Part shown: one piece after another, positions 14,035-20,824 of the stretch
Numbering within the stretch: the stretch's first letter is position 1
Layout of the letters: every line of letters starts with the position of its first letter
Source of the DNA: DASVLX01 sp036384655
GTDB taxonomy: Bacteria > Actinomycetota > Actinomycetes > Mycobacteriales > Pseudonocardiaceae
Reading direction: 5' to 3'
Length of the DNA: 32,094 nt
Assembly (NCBI GenBank): GCA_036384655.1
Contig: DASVLX010000271.1
Location: 1 to 32,094, forward strand
Made by a program: the position numbers and the translations under genes
Notes under the pieces: model-generated
Seen by the model: only the letters and a program-made list of their open reading frames with translations
Told to the model about the DNA's origin: nothing
Database searches by the model: none

Positions 14035-15525
14035 CCGAGCGGGCACCTTGGCCCAGGCGTAGTCGGTACCGTCCACACCGCACTCCTGCGGCGACAGGCC
14101 CATGTAGGCCAGCGCGCCCGGGATCGTCGGAGGCTGGATCAAGCCGCCCAGTAGCCGGTCGATGATCGACAGATGTCCCTTGAACTGCTCCGGGGACTGC
14201 TCGAAAACCCACTTACAGGGCTCGGAGCAGAACGTGTACCGACGCCCGTCGAGGTCCAACTGGTGTGGCAGCGGACTGTCCAGGTAGCCGGCGGCGTACC
14301 CGGCCGGGGTACAGACCGGAACCTGGCAGCTGTTGCAGACGATCGGAAACGTCTCGGGCAGTGTCAGTTCGGGGTGTCCGGATCGGACGTTGTTCCCCAT
14401 CACGTCGAAGTACCGGCCGAACGAGTCGTTCCAGCCCGGGTACTTCTCCTCCAGCCACTCGCGTTCCTCGGGGGCCGCGCCGGCCACCGGGTTCCACCAC
14501 ACCGTCGGCCGCCAGAAGTACACGCCGAGGTGGTAGGCGTGGTGCACCCAGTTCATCTCGTTCAGCAACTGGTCCCAGTACCACGGCTTCTCCAGCCCGA
14601 AGTCCCGGAACTGGTCGATGAACTGCTTGTTGATGAACTCCTCCATGAACTCCTTGAAGGAGTGCGTGCGGTGCTCCAGTGGCGTGTAGTAGTCCATCGA
14701 CAGCCCGGTGAGCAGCGCGAAGATCTTCCAGGCCCGCCAGAACATCCGGTCCAGCAGGTTCTGCGCCACATCGGCCTTGCCGGCCTTCATCAGCACCTTG
14801 ATGGTCGGCTCGCCCTGCTGGGCGTGCCGGGCCTCGTCGGTCTGGATCGACGAGATCAGCGCGCCGAAGTCCAGGTCCCCGACCTTCAACGCGTCCGCGG
14901 CCATGCCGAGGAACTGCAGGTTGGTGAACCCGGTCTCGAAGGTGAAGGTCAGCTGGATCGCCGTCGACACCGCGTCGTTGGCGGTGAACATGTCGTCGAA
15001 CAGGTGCCGCGCGGCGATGATGCCCCACTCGTTGGTGTGGTACGCCTTGTGCGCCCAGTCCAGCCTGGGTTCCTTCGCCAGCGCCTGGTACGGGAAGTAC
15101 GTCTGCAGCTGACCGTGCCGGGTCTCGTCGAGGGTGCCGAAGGTGGCCATGTTCCGCCAGGACGCGGCGCGCCCGAACCGGCCCATCCGGGCCTCACCGA
15201 TCGAGGCGAAGTACTCGGCCAGCGCGATCGCGCCGTAGTGCGCGAGCACCGCCGCCTTCCAGCCCGGCTGGAGATTGTCGAAGATCGTGGACCGGCTGAT
15301 CACGTTGTTGACCGAGAACAGCCCCTGGTCCTTGCCGGCCTGGTTGTGCACGTACTCGGTGTAGGCGATCTTGTAAGGCTCATCCCAGGTCCACCAGTCC
15401 TCGGCGGGCACACCGAAGCTGTTGCTCAGCGCGGGTGGGAACGCCTCGTCCTCGCTGATGTAGGACAGGTCCCAGTTCATGTCCCGAGTGAGGTCGTACC
15501 ACTCTGACCGCGGTAGGTGCGGCAT
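14023..15525 (-). CDS. tmoA: Toluene-4-monooxygenase-type diiron hydroxylase alpha subunit
   Basis: Catalytic subunit of the soluble diiron monooxygenase, which inserts one oxygen atom into an aromatic ring or alkene. 500 residues. All six iron ligands fall at the same numbers as in P. mendocina TmoA: E104, E134, H137 (DETRH), E197, E231 and H234 (DEARH). Active-site positions I100, A107, Q141, F176, F196, T201, F205 and Q228 are kept; position 103 is Ala where TmoA has Gly. The C-terminal YHS-like region has CNSCQVPVC and FCSEPC, a likely zinc site that TmoA lacks. The ATG at 15525 follows GGAAGGAG. First gene of the operon tmoABCDEF, divergent from two regulators. The actual substrate (aromatic, alkene or isoprene) is not known. 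Confidence 0.95.
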   Translation of the reverse strand: MPHLPRSEWYDLTRDMNWDLSYISEDEAFPPALSNSFGVPAEDWWTWDEPYKIAYTEYVHNQAGKDQGLFSVNNVISRSTIFDNLQPGWKAAVLAHYGAIALAEYFASIGEARMGRFGRAASWRNMATFGTLDETRHGQLQTYFPYQALAKEPRLDWAHKAYHTNEWGIIAARHLFDDMFTANDAVSTAIQLTFTFETGFTNLQFLGMAADALKVGDLDFGALISSIQTDEARHAQQGEPTIKVLMKAGKADVAQNLLDRMFWRAWKIFALLTGLSMDYYTPLEHRTHSFKEFMEEFINKQFIDQFRDFGLEKPWYWDQLLNEMNWVHHAYHLGVYFWRPTVWWNPVAGAAPEEREWLEEKYPGWNDSFGRYFDVMGNNVRSGHPELTLPETFPIVCNSCQVPVCTPAGYAAGYLDSPLPHQLDLDGRRYTFCSEPCKWVFEQSPEQFKGHLSIIDRLLGGLIQPPTIPGALAYMGLSPQECGVDGTDYAWAKVPARQNA

Positions 15526-15605
15526 CGCGGCTCCTTCCGGTCGTCCGGAGTAAGGGGGCGCACACCCGGAGTCACCGACCGGTGGTACGGCAGCGTCGCC
15601 GGGAT

Positions 15606-15695
15606 GCGTCGCGTCAACGACGCCTCATCAGGATTCGGAAAGTGGCCCAGGCCACGCAATGCCCGCCAAGGGCCAACTCGCCGTGGTTGTTGGCC
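15606..15695. promoter_or_regulatory. Cluster of three perfect inverted repeats between tmoA and its divergent regulators
   Basis: Three exact palindromes lie in a row: GCGTCG-N6-CGACGC (15606-15623), GTGGCC-CA-GGCCAC (15642-15655) and GGCCAAC-N11-GTTGGCC (15671-15695). They sit 81-170 bases upstream of tmoA in the 297-base divergent region and are candidate operators for the PucR-type regulator. No convincing tmoA -35/-10 pair was found by eye. Confidence 0.4.
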
Positions 15696-15764
15696 GCTGC
15701 CGACTATGAATTCGACCGGACAGTATCCGGGCATATACGACTATTCGGACTGCATGGCGTGTCG

Positions 15765-15794
15765 TTGACGTGGAGAAGTGACGGCCGTTACACT
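15765..15794 (+). promoter_or_regulatory. Candidate housekeeping promoter of the MEDS/PucR regulators
   Basis: TTGACG (15765-15770), an 18-base spacer and TACACT (15789-15794) give 5/6 and 4/6 matches to the vegetative consensus, about 28 bases before the ATG at 15823. Confidence 0.45.
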
Positions 15795-15822
15795 CCCCGA
15801 GCACCGAGAGGAGCCACGCGCC

Positions 15823-16410
15823 ATGGGAACAGAGACGACCCTGGGGCTCGTACAGGGTGATCATGTCTGCGGCTTCTACTACGGCAAGGAAGAAAGAGAC
15901 GCGCTGCTGCTGCCCTTCCTGCGCGAGGGGCTTGTCAGCGGTGACAAATGCGTCGTGGTCGTCGACTCCACCCGTCCCGACGAGGTGATCGAGCGCATCG
16001 GCGGCACACCGGACGCGATCGCCTCCGGGCAGTTGGAGTTCTACGACTCCGACGAGACCTACCTGCGCACCGGCGCGTTCGACGCCGAGATGATGATCTC
16101 CTTCTGGGAGGAGCGGGCCGACCTGATCCACCGCAGCGGCACGTTCGCCTTCACCCGGCTGGCCGGCGAGATGTCCTGGTTGGACCGGGTGCCGCCGGCA
16201 CGCAGTTCGGTGGTGCGCTACGAGTCGTGGGCGGACGGCTTCGCCACCCGCTACGCACAGACCGTGTTGTGCCTGTATGACCTGCGCCGACTCGGCAGCG
16301 GCATCCTGATGGACCTGCTGCGCACCCACCCGAAGTTGCTCCTTGGCGGCATGCTGCTGGAGAACCCGCACCACATCTCCGCCGATGAGTTCGACGCCGC
16401 CCGAGGTTAG
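15823..16410 (+). CDS. Stand-alone MEDS (DcmR-type) sensory domain protein
   Basis: A 195-residue protein consisting of a single MEDS domain, the RecA-like sensory domain first named from the dichloromethane regulator DcmR. The N-terminal signature GDHVCGFYYGKEERDALLLPFLREGL and the following strand KCVVVVDS are typical, as is the later LEFYDSDETYL and the segment FTRLAGEMSW. No DNA-binding domain is present, unlike DcmR. The ATG at 15823 is preceded by GAGAGGAG about 10 bases away. The gene overlaps the following PucR-type regulator by 26 bases. This suggests that the two proteins act together, one sensing (perhaps a hydrocarbon substrate) and one binding DNA. The ligand is unknown. Confidence 0.85.
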   Translation: MGTETTLGLVQGDHVCGFYYGKEERDALLLPFLREGLVSGDKCVVVVDSTRPDEVIERIGGTPDAIASGQLEFYDSDETYLRTGAFDAEMMISFWEERADLIHRSGTFAFTRLAGEMSWLDRVPPARSSVVRYESWADGFATRYAQTVLCLYDLRRLGSGILMDLLRTHPKLLLGGMLLENPHHISADEFDAARG

Positions 16411-18133
16411 TGCGCGGCACGGCACGGTGCTCGCGCTGCGGGAACAACTGTCCAGCCTGCGCGGGCTGCTCGCACTGTCGATGCTGATGACCGACCGCCG
16501 GCAGGCGGAGGAGATCGTCCAACTGGTCACGACCGCCGTGCCCGCCCTGGTCCGGGCCCGCGCGGCCGGGGTCAGGCTCACCGACCGGGACACCGTGCGA
16601 TGGCTGGTCACCTCGGACGCGCTCAGCCACGACCGCACCCGCGCCGACATCGTGACGCAGCTGCCCTGGGTCGCCGCCGGCGGTGGCCCGGTGACCGTCC
16701 CCGACCAGCCCTGGGCCTGGGCGTTTCCGCTGCGCAGCCTGGACGAGCCGATCGGCCACCTGGTCGTCACCGCGGACGAGGCGCCGTCGCCCGCCGACAT
16801 GCTGTTGCTGCGGTCGCTGGCGCAGCAGGCCGGCATCGCGCTGGCCAACGCCCGACTGCACGCCACCCAGCAGCGCACCAACGCCGAACTCGCCCGCACG
16901 GTCGAGGTACTGCGCCACAAGACCGCCATCCACGACCGGTTCACCCAGGTCGCCGTCACCGGCGGCGGCCAGAACGGGATCGTCACCGCCCTCTACGAGC
17001 TGACCGGCCTGGCCGCCAGCATCGAGAACCGCGGTGGCGATGTGCTGGCCTGGGCCGGCCCCGAGGACGTCGAGCCGCGCTGGTCCGGCGCCACCGGGCG
17101 ACGTGACCGGATCCTGCAACGCGCCATCCGGGAGGGGCACCCGATCCGCATCGACGGGCGGCTGCTCACCGTCGCCCGCCCCCGCTCCGATGTCGTCGGG
17201 GTGCTCATTCTCTTCGATCCCGACCAGCGGGCGGGCGAACAGGAAACCGTCGCCCTCGAACATGCCGGCACGGTCCTCGCCATCGAACTGGCCCGGCTGC
17301 ACAGCCTGGCCGAGACCGAGCTCCGACTCGGCAGCGACCTGCTCGCCGATCTCCTGGCCGGCGCGGACGACAACTCCTGCCAGCGCGCCCAGGCACTCGG
17401 GCATGACCTGCACCGGCCGCATCGCGTGCTGATCGTGACCCACCCCGGGCGGAAATCATCACCCGACGAACTGGTTCTGCACGTGCGCGAGGCGGTCGCC
17501 GCCGCGTCATCGCGGCGGGACCGACCGCCGCCGCTGCTGATGCCGACCGGCCAGACCGTGGTGGTGCTCCTGCCGGACGGCGGTCACAACGGCACCGGCG
17601 ACGAGGACGCCGTCTCCTGCCTGCGGAAGTCGCTGGATCCGGGCTGCCGCATCGCGGTCGGCGGGCTCTGCCAGAGTCCCCGGGACTTTCCCCGGTCGCA
17701 CCGGGAGGCGAAGCTGGTCCAGCGGCTGGGTGATCTGCACGGCCGGACGCAGGCCGTGCTGCGTTACGACGATCTCGGCGTCTACCAGGTGCTTTCCGAG
17801 GCGGCCGATCCCGCCACCCTGGACGCCTTCGTGCGCCACTGGCTCGGTCCGCTGATCGACTACGACGCGCAGCGCGAGGCCGACCTCGTCACCACGCTCT
17901 CCCGGTTCCTGGACCGCGGCGGCAACTATGACGCCACCGCCACCGAACTCGTGTTGGGCCGAACCACCGTGCGCTACCGGCTCCGCCGGATCAAGGAACT
18001 CACCGGCCACGACCTCAGCGACCCCGAGACCCGGTTCCAGCTCCACTTCGCCACCCGAGCCTGGGCCGCCCGCAACGCCCTCACGGACACCGGAACCCCC
18101 GCCCCACCGGGAAAGCGCCACCGATCCGGCTGA
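16385..18133 (+). CDS. PucR/CdaR-family transcriptional activator with GAF-like N-terminus
   Basis: A 582-residue cytosolic regulator. The N-terminal ~180 residues form a GAF-like sensor region (including PLRSLDEPIGHLVVTAD and the helix LLLRSLAQQAGIALANARL). A middle region of about 200-480 resembles the GGDEF-derived domain usual in PucR/CdaR proteins. The C-terminal PucR helix-turn-helix spans about 500-560 (SRFLDRGGNYDATATELVLGRTTVRYRLRRIKEL). The ATG at 16385 overlaps the MEDS gene by 26 bases; an in-frame GTG at 16427 would remove 14 residues. Divergent placement makes it the likely activator of the monooxygenase operon. It converges on the Imm1-like gene with 13 bases between stop codons. 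Confidence 0.88.
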   Translation: MSSTPPEVSARHGTVLALREQLSSLRGLLALSMLMTDRRQAEEIVQLVTTAVPALVRARAAGVRLTDRDTVRWLVTSDALSHDRTRADIVTQLPWVAAGGGPVTVPDQPWAWAFPLRSLDEPIGHLVVTADEAPSPADMLLLRSLAQQAGIALANARLHATQQRTNAELARTVEVLRHKTAIHDRFTQVAVTGGGQNGIVTALYELTGLAASIENRGGDVLAWAGPEDVEPRWSGATGRRDRILQRAIREGHPIRIDGRLLTVARPRSDVVGVLILFDPDQRAGEQETVALEHAGTVLAIELARLHSLAETELRLGSDLLADLLAGADDNSCQRAQALGHDLHRPHRVLIVTHPGRKSSPDELVLHVREAVAAASSRRDRPPPLLMPTGQTVVVLLPDGGHNGTGDEDAVSCLRKSLDPGCRIAVGGLCQSPRDFPRSHREAKLVQRLGDLHGRTQAVLRYDDLGVYQVLSEAADPATLDAFVRHWLGPLIDYDAQREADLVTTLSRFLDRGGNYDATATELVLGRTTVRYRLRRIKELTGHDLSDPETRFQLHFATRAWAARNALTDTGTPAPPGKRHRSG

Positions 18134-18146
18134 CGCCGCCGCGCTC

Positions 18147-18680
18147 TCAGAGCCAGCCAACCTCGCGCTCGGAGGCGGCTCGCCATGGCACGGCCGGAGG
18201 CGGGAGGATGTCGCCGAAGGCCCATTGCAGCACCACATCCCGCAGTTGGGCGACGGTGATGAAGGCAGCCGATGGAAACCGTTTCACATCGGCATTCCAG
18301 GCATCCTGAGTGAGCAGCACGTCGTCGCGACCTGCGGTGCCAACCGTCATCCACTGGTGGATCTCGCCGTCTCTGTCCTGAACCGCCAGGGACGCGGCGG
18401 CTACTCCTTGCTCGGGATCAAGATCGAAGTGCAGGTTCGCCGCCGGCAGCTCCGGCAGTTCGATCCGGTGGCCGGCTGGGATGAGGTACAGGTGGACCGG
18501 ACCTCTCCGCACAACCGCTCGCGCCAGATCGTCGACGAACCGCGTCAACCCCGCCCTGGTTGCGGGATACTCGCCAGCGATCACGTGTTCCGCGTCGAAC
18601 GTGTCCGAGGGCACCAGAACATGCTCGGCGCCGTAGGCCAGGTCAGCCCTAAGCAGACTGCCCGATGTGAGCGCACTCAT
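18147..18680 (-). CDS. Imm1-like immunity protein
   Basis: A 177-residue cytosolic alpha/beta protein without signal peptide. The C-terminal half has the look of the Imm1 family of polymorphic-toxin immunity proteins: ANLHFDLDPEQGVAAASL, a central strand with Trp (EIHQWMTVGT), the FPSAAFITVAQLRDVVLQWA helix and a final Trp-rich tail (PAVPWRAASEREVGWL). Its ATG overlaps the stop of the upstream deaminase-like gene as ATGA, the standard toxin-immunity order with tight coupling. Imm1 genes are, from family knowledge, most often neighbours of deaminase-type toxins, which fits. The identification is by pattern, not by alignment, and a different immunity family remains possible. Confidence 0.62.
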   Translation of the reverse strand: MSALTSGSLLRADLAYGAEHVLVPSDTFDAEHVIAGEYPATRAGLTRFVDDLARAVVRRGPVHLYLIPAGHRIELPELPAANLHFDLDPEQGVAAASLAVQDRDGEIHQWMTVGTAGRDDVLLTQDAWNADVKRFPSAAFITVAQLRDVVLQWAFGDILPPPAVPWRAASEREVGWL

Positions 18681-19297
18681 TGCTGTCCTCCTACGAAGGT
18701 CTTGGACATCGGCGGGCCGCCCGGCTGTGGCCACCATACGACGAGCGTGGTTCCCGCTGGCAGCATTTTCGGAACGATCGCAAGACAGGACAGGGGCTGG
18801 ACAGCCTCGTCAGCATTTCGCGCGCACGGGCCACTCGAATTGTTGATCACCAGCACGCCTGTGGACACGCCGCGCAACCGCATCCCAGCAGCCACCTTCA
18901 CCTCAACATGATCAGCTACTACCGGTCGCCCGCGGTTGGGGAAAACGGCCGCTTGCCGACCCACCCACAGCGCAGTGTTCGAATCTCCGTCCTGTTGGCT
19001 GGTGAACGTGCGTTCAATGCCGTCCTCGTCGTAGAACAAGCCGGTCGTCATGCTGCCGGTTCGCGTGATCGTGGCGAGGCGATCGGCGGCCCACTGGGCG
19101 TCGGCGGAGGCCTCGTCAACGGTGGCTGGGCAGTGCTCTCCGTCGGCGTAGGCGACTCCGGCGACGACGTGGCCGCTGGCCTGGCAGCCGAACCGGCTCA
19201 CGCCGTTGTAGTGGCTGATGGCAAACCACACGCCGAAGACGACGAGGGCGACAAGAACTACCCGGCCGATCAGCCGTTGGATCAAACCCTGACTCAT
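18677..19297 (-). CDS. Membrane-anchored DddA/SCP1.201-like deaminase toxin
   Basis: A 206-residue protein: a short basic N-terminus, one hydrophobic segment (about 12-28), a linker with C38 and C56, then a deaminase domain (about 85-206). The domain shows the order seen in DddA, the double-stranded DNA cytosine deaminase: GLFYDEDGIERTFTS, the catalytic H130-V-E132 (DHVEVKVAAGM), a strand ending VINN-SSGPC with zinc ligand C158, a second zinc ligand C171 (LSC), then MLPAGTTLVVWWP and a final KTFVGG. DddA has a shorter gap between its cysteines. The charge pattern predicts the domain is outside the membrane. The ATG at 19297 is chosen over a GTG at 19327; both lack a strong ribosome binding site. 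Substrate (DNA, RNA or nucleotide) is unknown. Confidence 0.72.
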   Translation of the reverse strand: MSQGLIQRLIGRVVLVALVVFGVWFAISHYNGVSRFGCQASGHVVAGVAYADGEHCPATVDEASADAQWAADRLATITRTGSMTTGLFYDEDGIERTFTSQQDGDSNTALWVGRQAAVFPNRGRPVVADHVEVKVAAGMRLRGVSTGVLVINNSSGPCARNADEAVQPLSCLAIVPKMLPAGTTLVVWWPQPGGPPMSKTFVGGQQ

Positions 19298-19337
19298 GAC
19301 CGTCAGGATGCACCATCGGACCGACACTGGGCGCTGG

Positions 19338-19360
19338 TCTGGCGCCGGAGTGGCGCCAGA
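19338..19360 (-). terminator. Hairpin after the alpha/beta hydrolase gene
   Basis: Perfect 9-bp inverted repeat TCTGGCGCC / GGCGCCAGA with a 5-base loop, starting three bases beyond the hydrolase stop. It separates the SRAP-hydrolase pair from the deaminase-immunity pair on the same strand. No T run follows. Confidence 0.6.
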
Positions 19361-19363
19361 TAG

Positions 19364-19978
19364 CTACTCTTCGAGCGGGCGGAGGACTCGGTCGAGCCAT
19401 TCGCCGACCGCCCGGCCGACGCCGTCGACGTCCGCCTTCAGCGAGTGGTCGGCGGACAGCAGCACCACCTCACGGCGGTGGCCCGGCTTCGGCTGGCCGA
19501 ACGGGTCGCGCTCGCCCTGCACCACCAGGGTCGGCACCTCGACGGCGTCCAGTTCCTCCTGCCGGCTGGTCTCCGGCCGGCCCGGCGGGTGCAGCGGGAA
19601 GGCCAGGCACAGCACGGCCACGGCCTGCCCGTCACCAGCGGTCCGGCAGGCCACCCGGGCACCGGACGACCGGCCGCCGAACACCATCGGCAGGTCCACG
19701 AACGAGCGCTCGCTCAACTGCTCGGCGACCGCCAGCCAGGCGGCGTCCAACTGCCGGGCGGTGGCCGGCGCGCGCCGGCCGGCCACCCGGTAGGGCTGCT
19801 CCACCAGCGCCACATGCACACCGGCCTTGGTCGCCGCGCGGGTGGCGGCCACCAGGTCCGGCGCCTCGATGCCACCGGCCGCGCCATGCCCGAGCAGCAG
19901 CACCGCGCGGCCCTCCTGGGCGCAGTGCAGGACAACGGCGGCCTGACCCGCCGGTGTGTCGATCAACAACCTGGTCAT
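19364..19978 (-). CDS. Alpha/beta hydrolase (KANL3/Tex30-like, dienelactone hydrolase superfamily)
   Basis: A 204-residue soluble alpha/beta hydrolase. The oxyanion-hole region LLLGHGAAGGIEAPDL lies near residue 28. The nucleophile Ser is in FGGRSSGARVA. The acid is likely in VQGERDPFG near residue 150 and the catalytic His in SADHSLK near residue 175. This compact form is the KANL3/Tex30-like group, whose bacterial members have no known substrate. The ATG at 19978 overlaps the SRAP stop (ATGA), so the two are co-translated; the same pairing occurs in related actinobacteria as far as I recall. It is not an epoxide hydrolase and has no evident link to the monooxygenase. Confidence 0.85.
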   Translation of the reverse strand: MTRLLIDTPAGQAAVVLHCAQEGRAVLLLGHGAAGGIEAPDLVAATRAATKAGVHVALVEQPYRVAGRRAPATARQLDAAWLAVAEQLSERSFVDLPMVFGGRSSGARVACRTAGDGQAVAVLCLAFPLHPPGRPETSRQEELDAVEVPTLVVQGERDPFGQPKPGHRREVVLLSADHSLKADVDGVGRAVGEWLDRVLRPLEE

Positions 19979-20742
19979 GATGACGACGTCCGGTCCAGTT
20001 CGACGATCTCGGGTCGGTCCGCGGCTACCAGCAGCTCGGGACCGTTGTGGCGCACGTTGTTCACCGCGTCCGATATCGGCCGCAGCTCCAGATCATCGAC
20101 CAGCGCCGGGTCCGGGTTGGTCAGCGCGTCGCCGACGTCGAACGAGTCCGGGTTGAGCCAGCCGGCCCACGCGCTTGTGGGCAGTTGCAGCGGCATCCGC
20201 GGGTGGATCCCGGTGAGCTGGCCGACCGCGTCGGTGGTCAGGATGGCGCAGCTCACCAGCAGCGTCGCGGGGTCGTCCGAGGTGTCGGCCGGATCACGCC
20301 AGGTCGACCACAGGCCGGCGAACGCGATGCTGGCTCCGTCCCGGCGGGTCATGTAGAAGGGCTGCTTGGCCCGGCCGTCCCGGCGCCACTCGTACCAGCC
20401 GTCGGCGGGCACCAGGCAGCGCCGCCGGGCCAGCGAACCGCGGAACGCCGCCTTGGACGCCACCGTGTCGGACCGGGCGTTGAACATCCGGCCGCCGATC
20501 GAACGGTCCTTCGCCCAGTGCGGTACCAGCCCCCACCGCATCACCCGCAGGCTGCGCTGGATGTGGTCCAGGTCCTGGGTGCCCTGTTCGTCACGCGGGT
20601 GACGATCCACCACGGTGATCACCGGCTTGGTGGGCGCCACGTTGTAGTCCGCCCCCGGCGCACCGCCACCGGTCGCGTCCACCGCGTCGAATTCGGCCGC
20701 GAGCGCCGCCGGGCTCTTCGTGGCCGAGTACCTACCGCACAA
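19975..20742 (-). CDS. SRAP-domain protein (HMCES/YedK family), TTG start
   Basis: A 255-residue SOS response-associated peptidase-domain protein. It forms a covalent crosslink with abasic sites in single-stranded DNA to protect them. The family needs Cys at position 2 after removal of Met. Here CGRYS is directly preceded by TTG, with GAGGTGA seven bases upstream, so translation must start at TTG (20742), not at the in-frame GTG or ATG codons further up. Other active-site residues are visible: Glu in ADGWYEWRRDG and His in IHPRMPLQL. The M. tuberculosis counterpart is Rv3226c, also divergent from aroA. Overlaps the downstream hydrolase by 4 bases. Confidence 0.93.
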   Translation of the reverse strand: MCGRYSATKSPAALAAEFDAVDATGGGAPGADYNVAPTKPVITVVDRHPRDEQGTQDLDHIQRSLRVMRWGLVPHWAKDRSIGGRMFNARSDTVASKAAFRGSLARRRCLVPADGWYEWRRDGRAKQPFYMTRRDGASIAFAGLWSTWRDPADTSDDPATLLVSCAILTTDAVGQLTGIHPRMPLQLPTSAWAGWLNPDSFDVGDALTNPDPALVDDLELRPISDAVNNVRHNGPELLVAADRPEIVELDRTSSS

Positions 20743-20824
20743 CCGACTCACCTCATCGGGAGGAACAGACCTCGATCCTGACACGTCGAGGCGGGCGGGG
20801 CGAGCAATGCGGGATCATCTGGAC

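Noticed and set aside
15526..15760. Sigma-54-type or clear -35/-10 promoter for tmoA
   Set aside because: No GG-N10-GC element with proper sequence and no acceptable hexamer pair could be found by eye on the minus strand; only palindromes are reported.
10844..19337. Mobile element or integrative island with attachment sites
   Set aside because: No integrase, transposase, tRNA or direct repeats at the edges; the tandem duplication at 10879-10910 is local and not paired at the other edge.
19364..19978. Epoxide hydrolase serving the monooxygenase
   Set aside because: The protein is a short KANL3/Tex30-like hydrolase with a Ser nucleophile, co-translated with the SRAP gene and cut off from the monooxygenase by a terminator-like hairpin.
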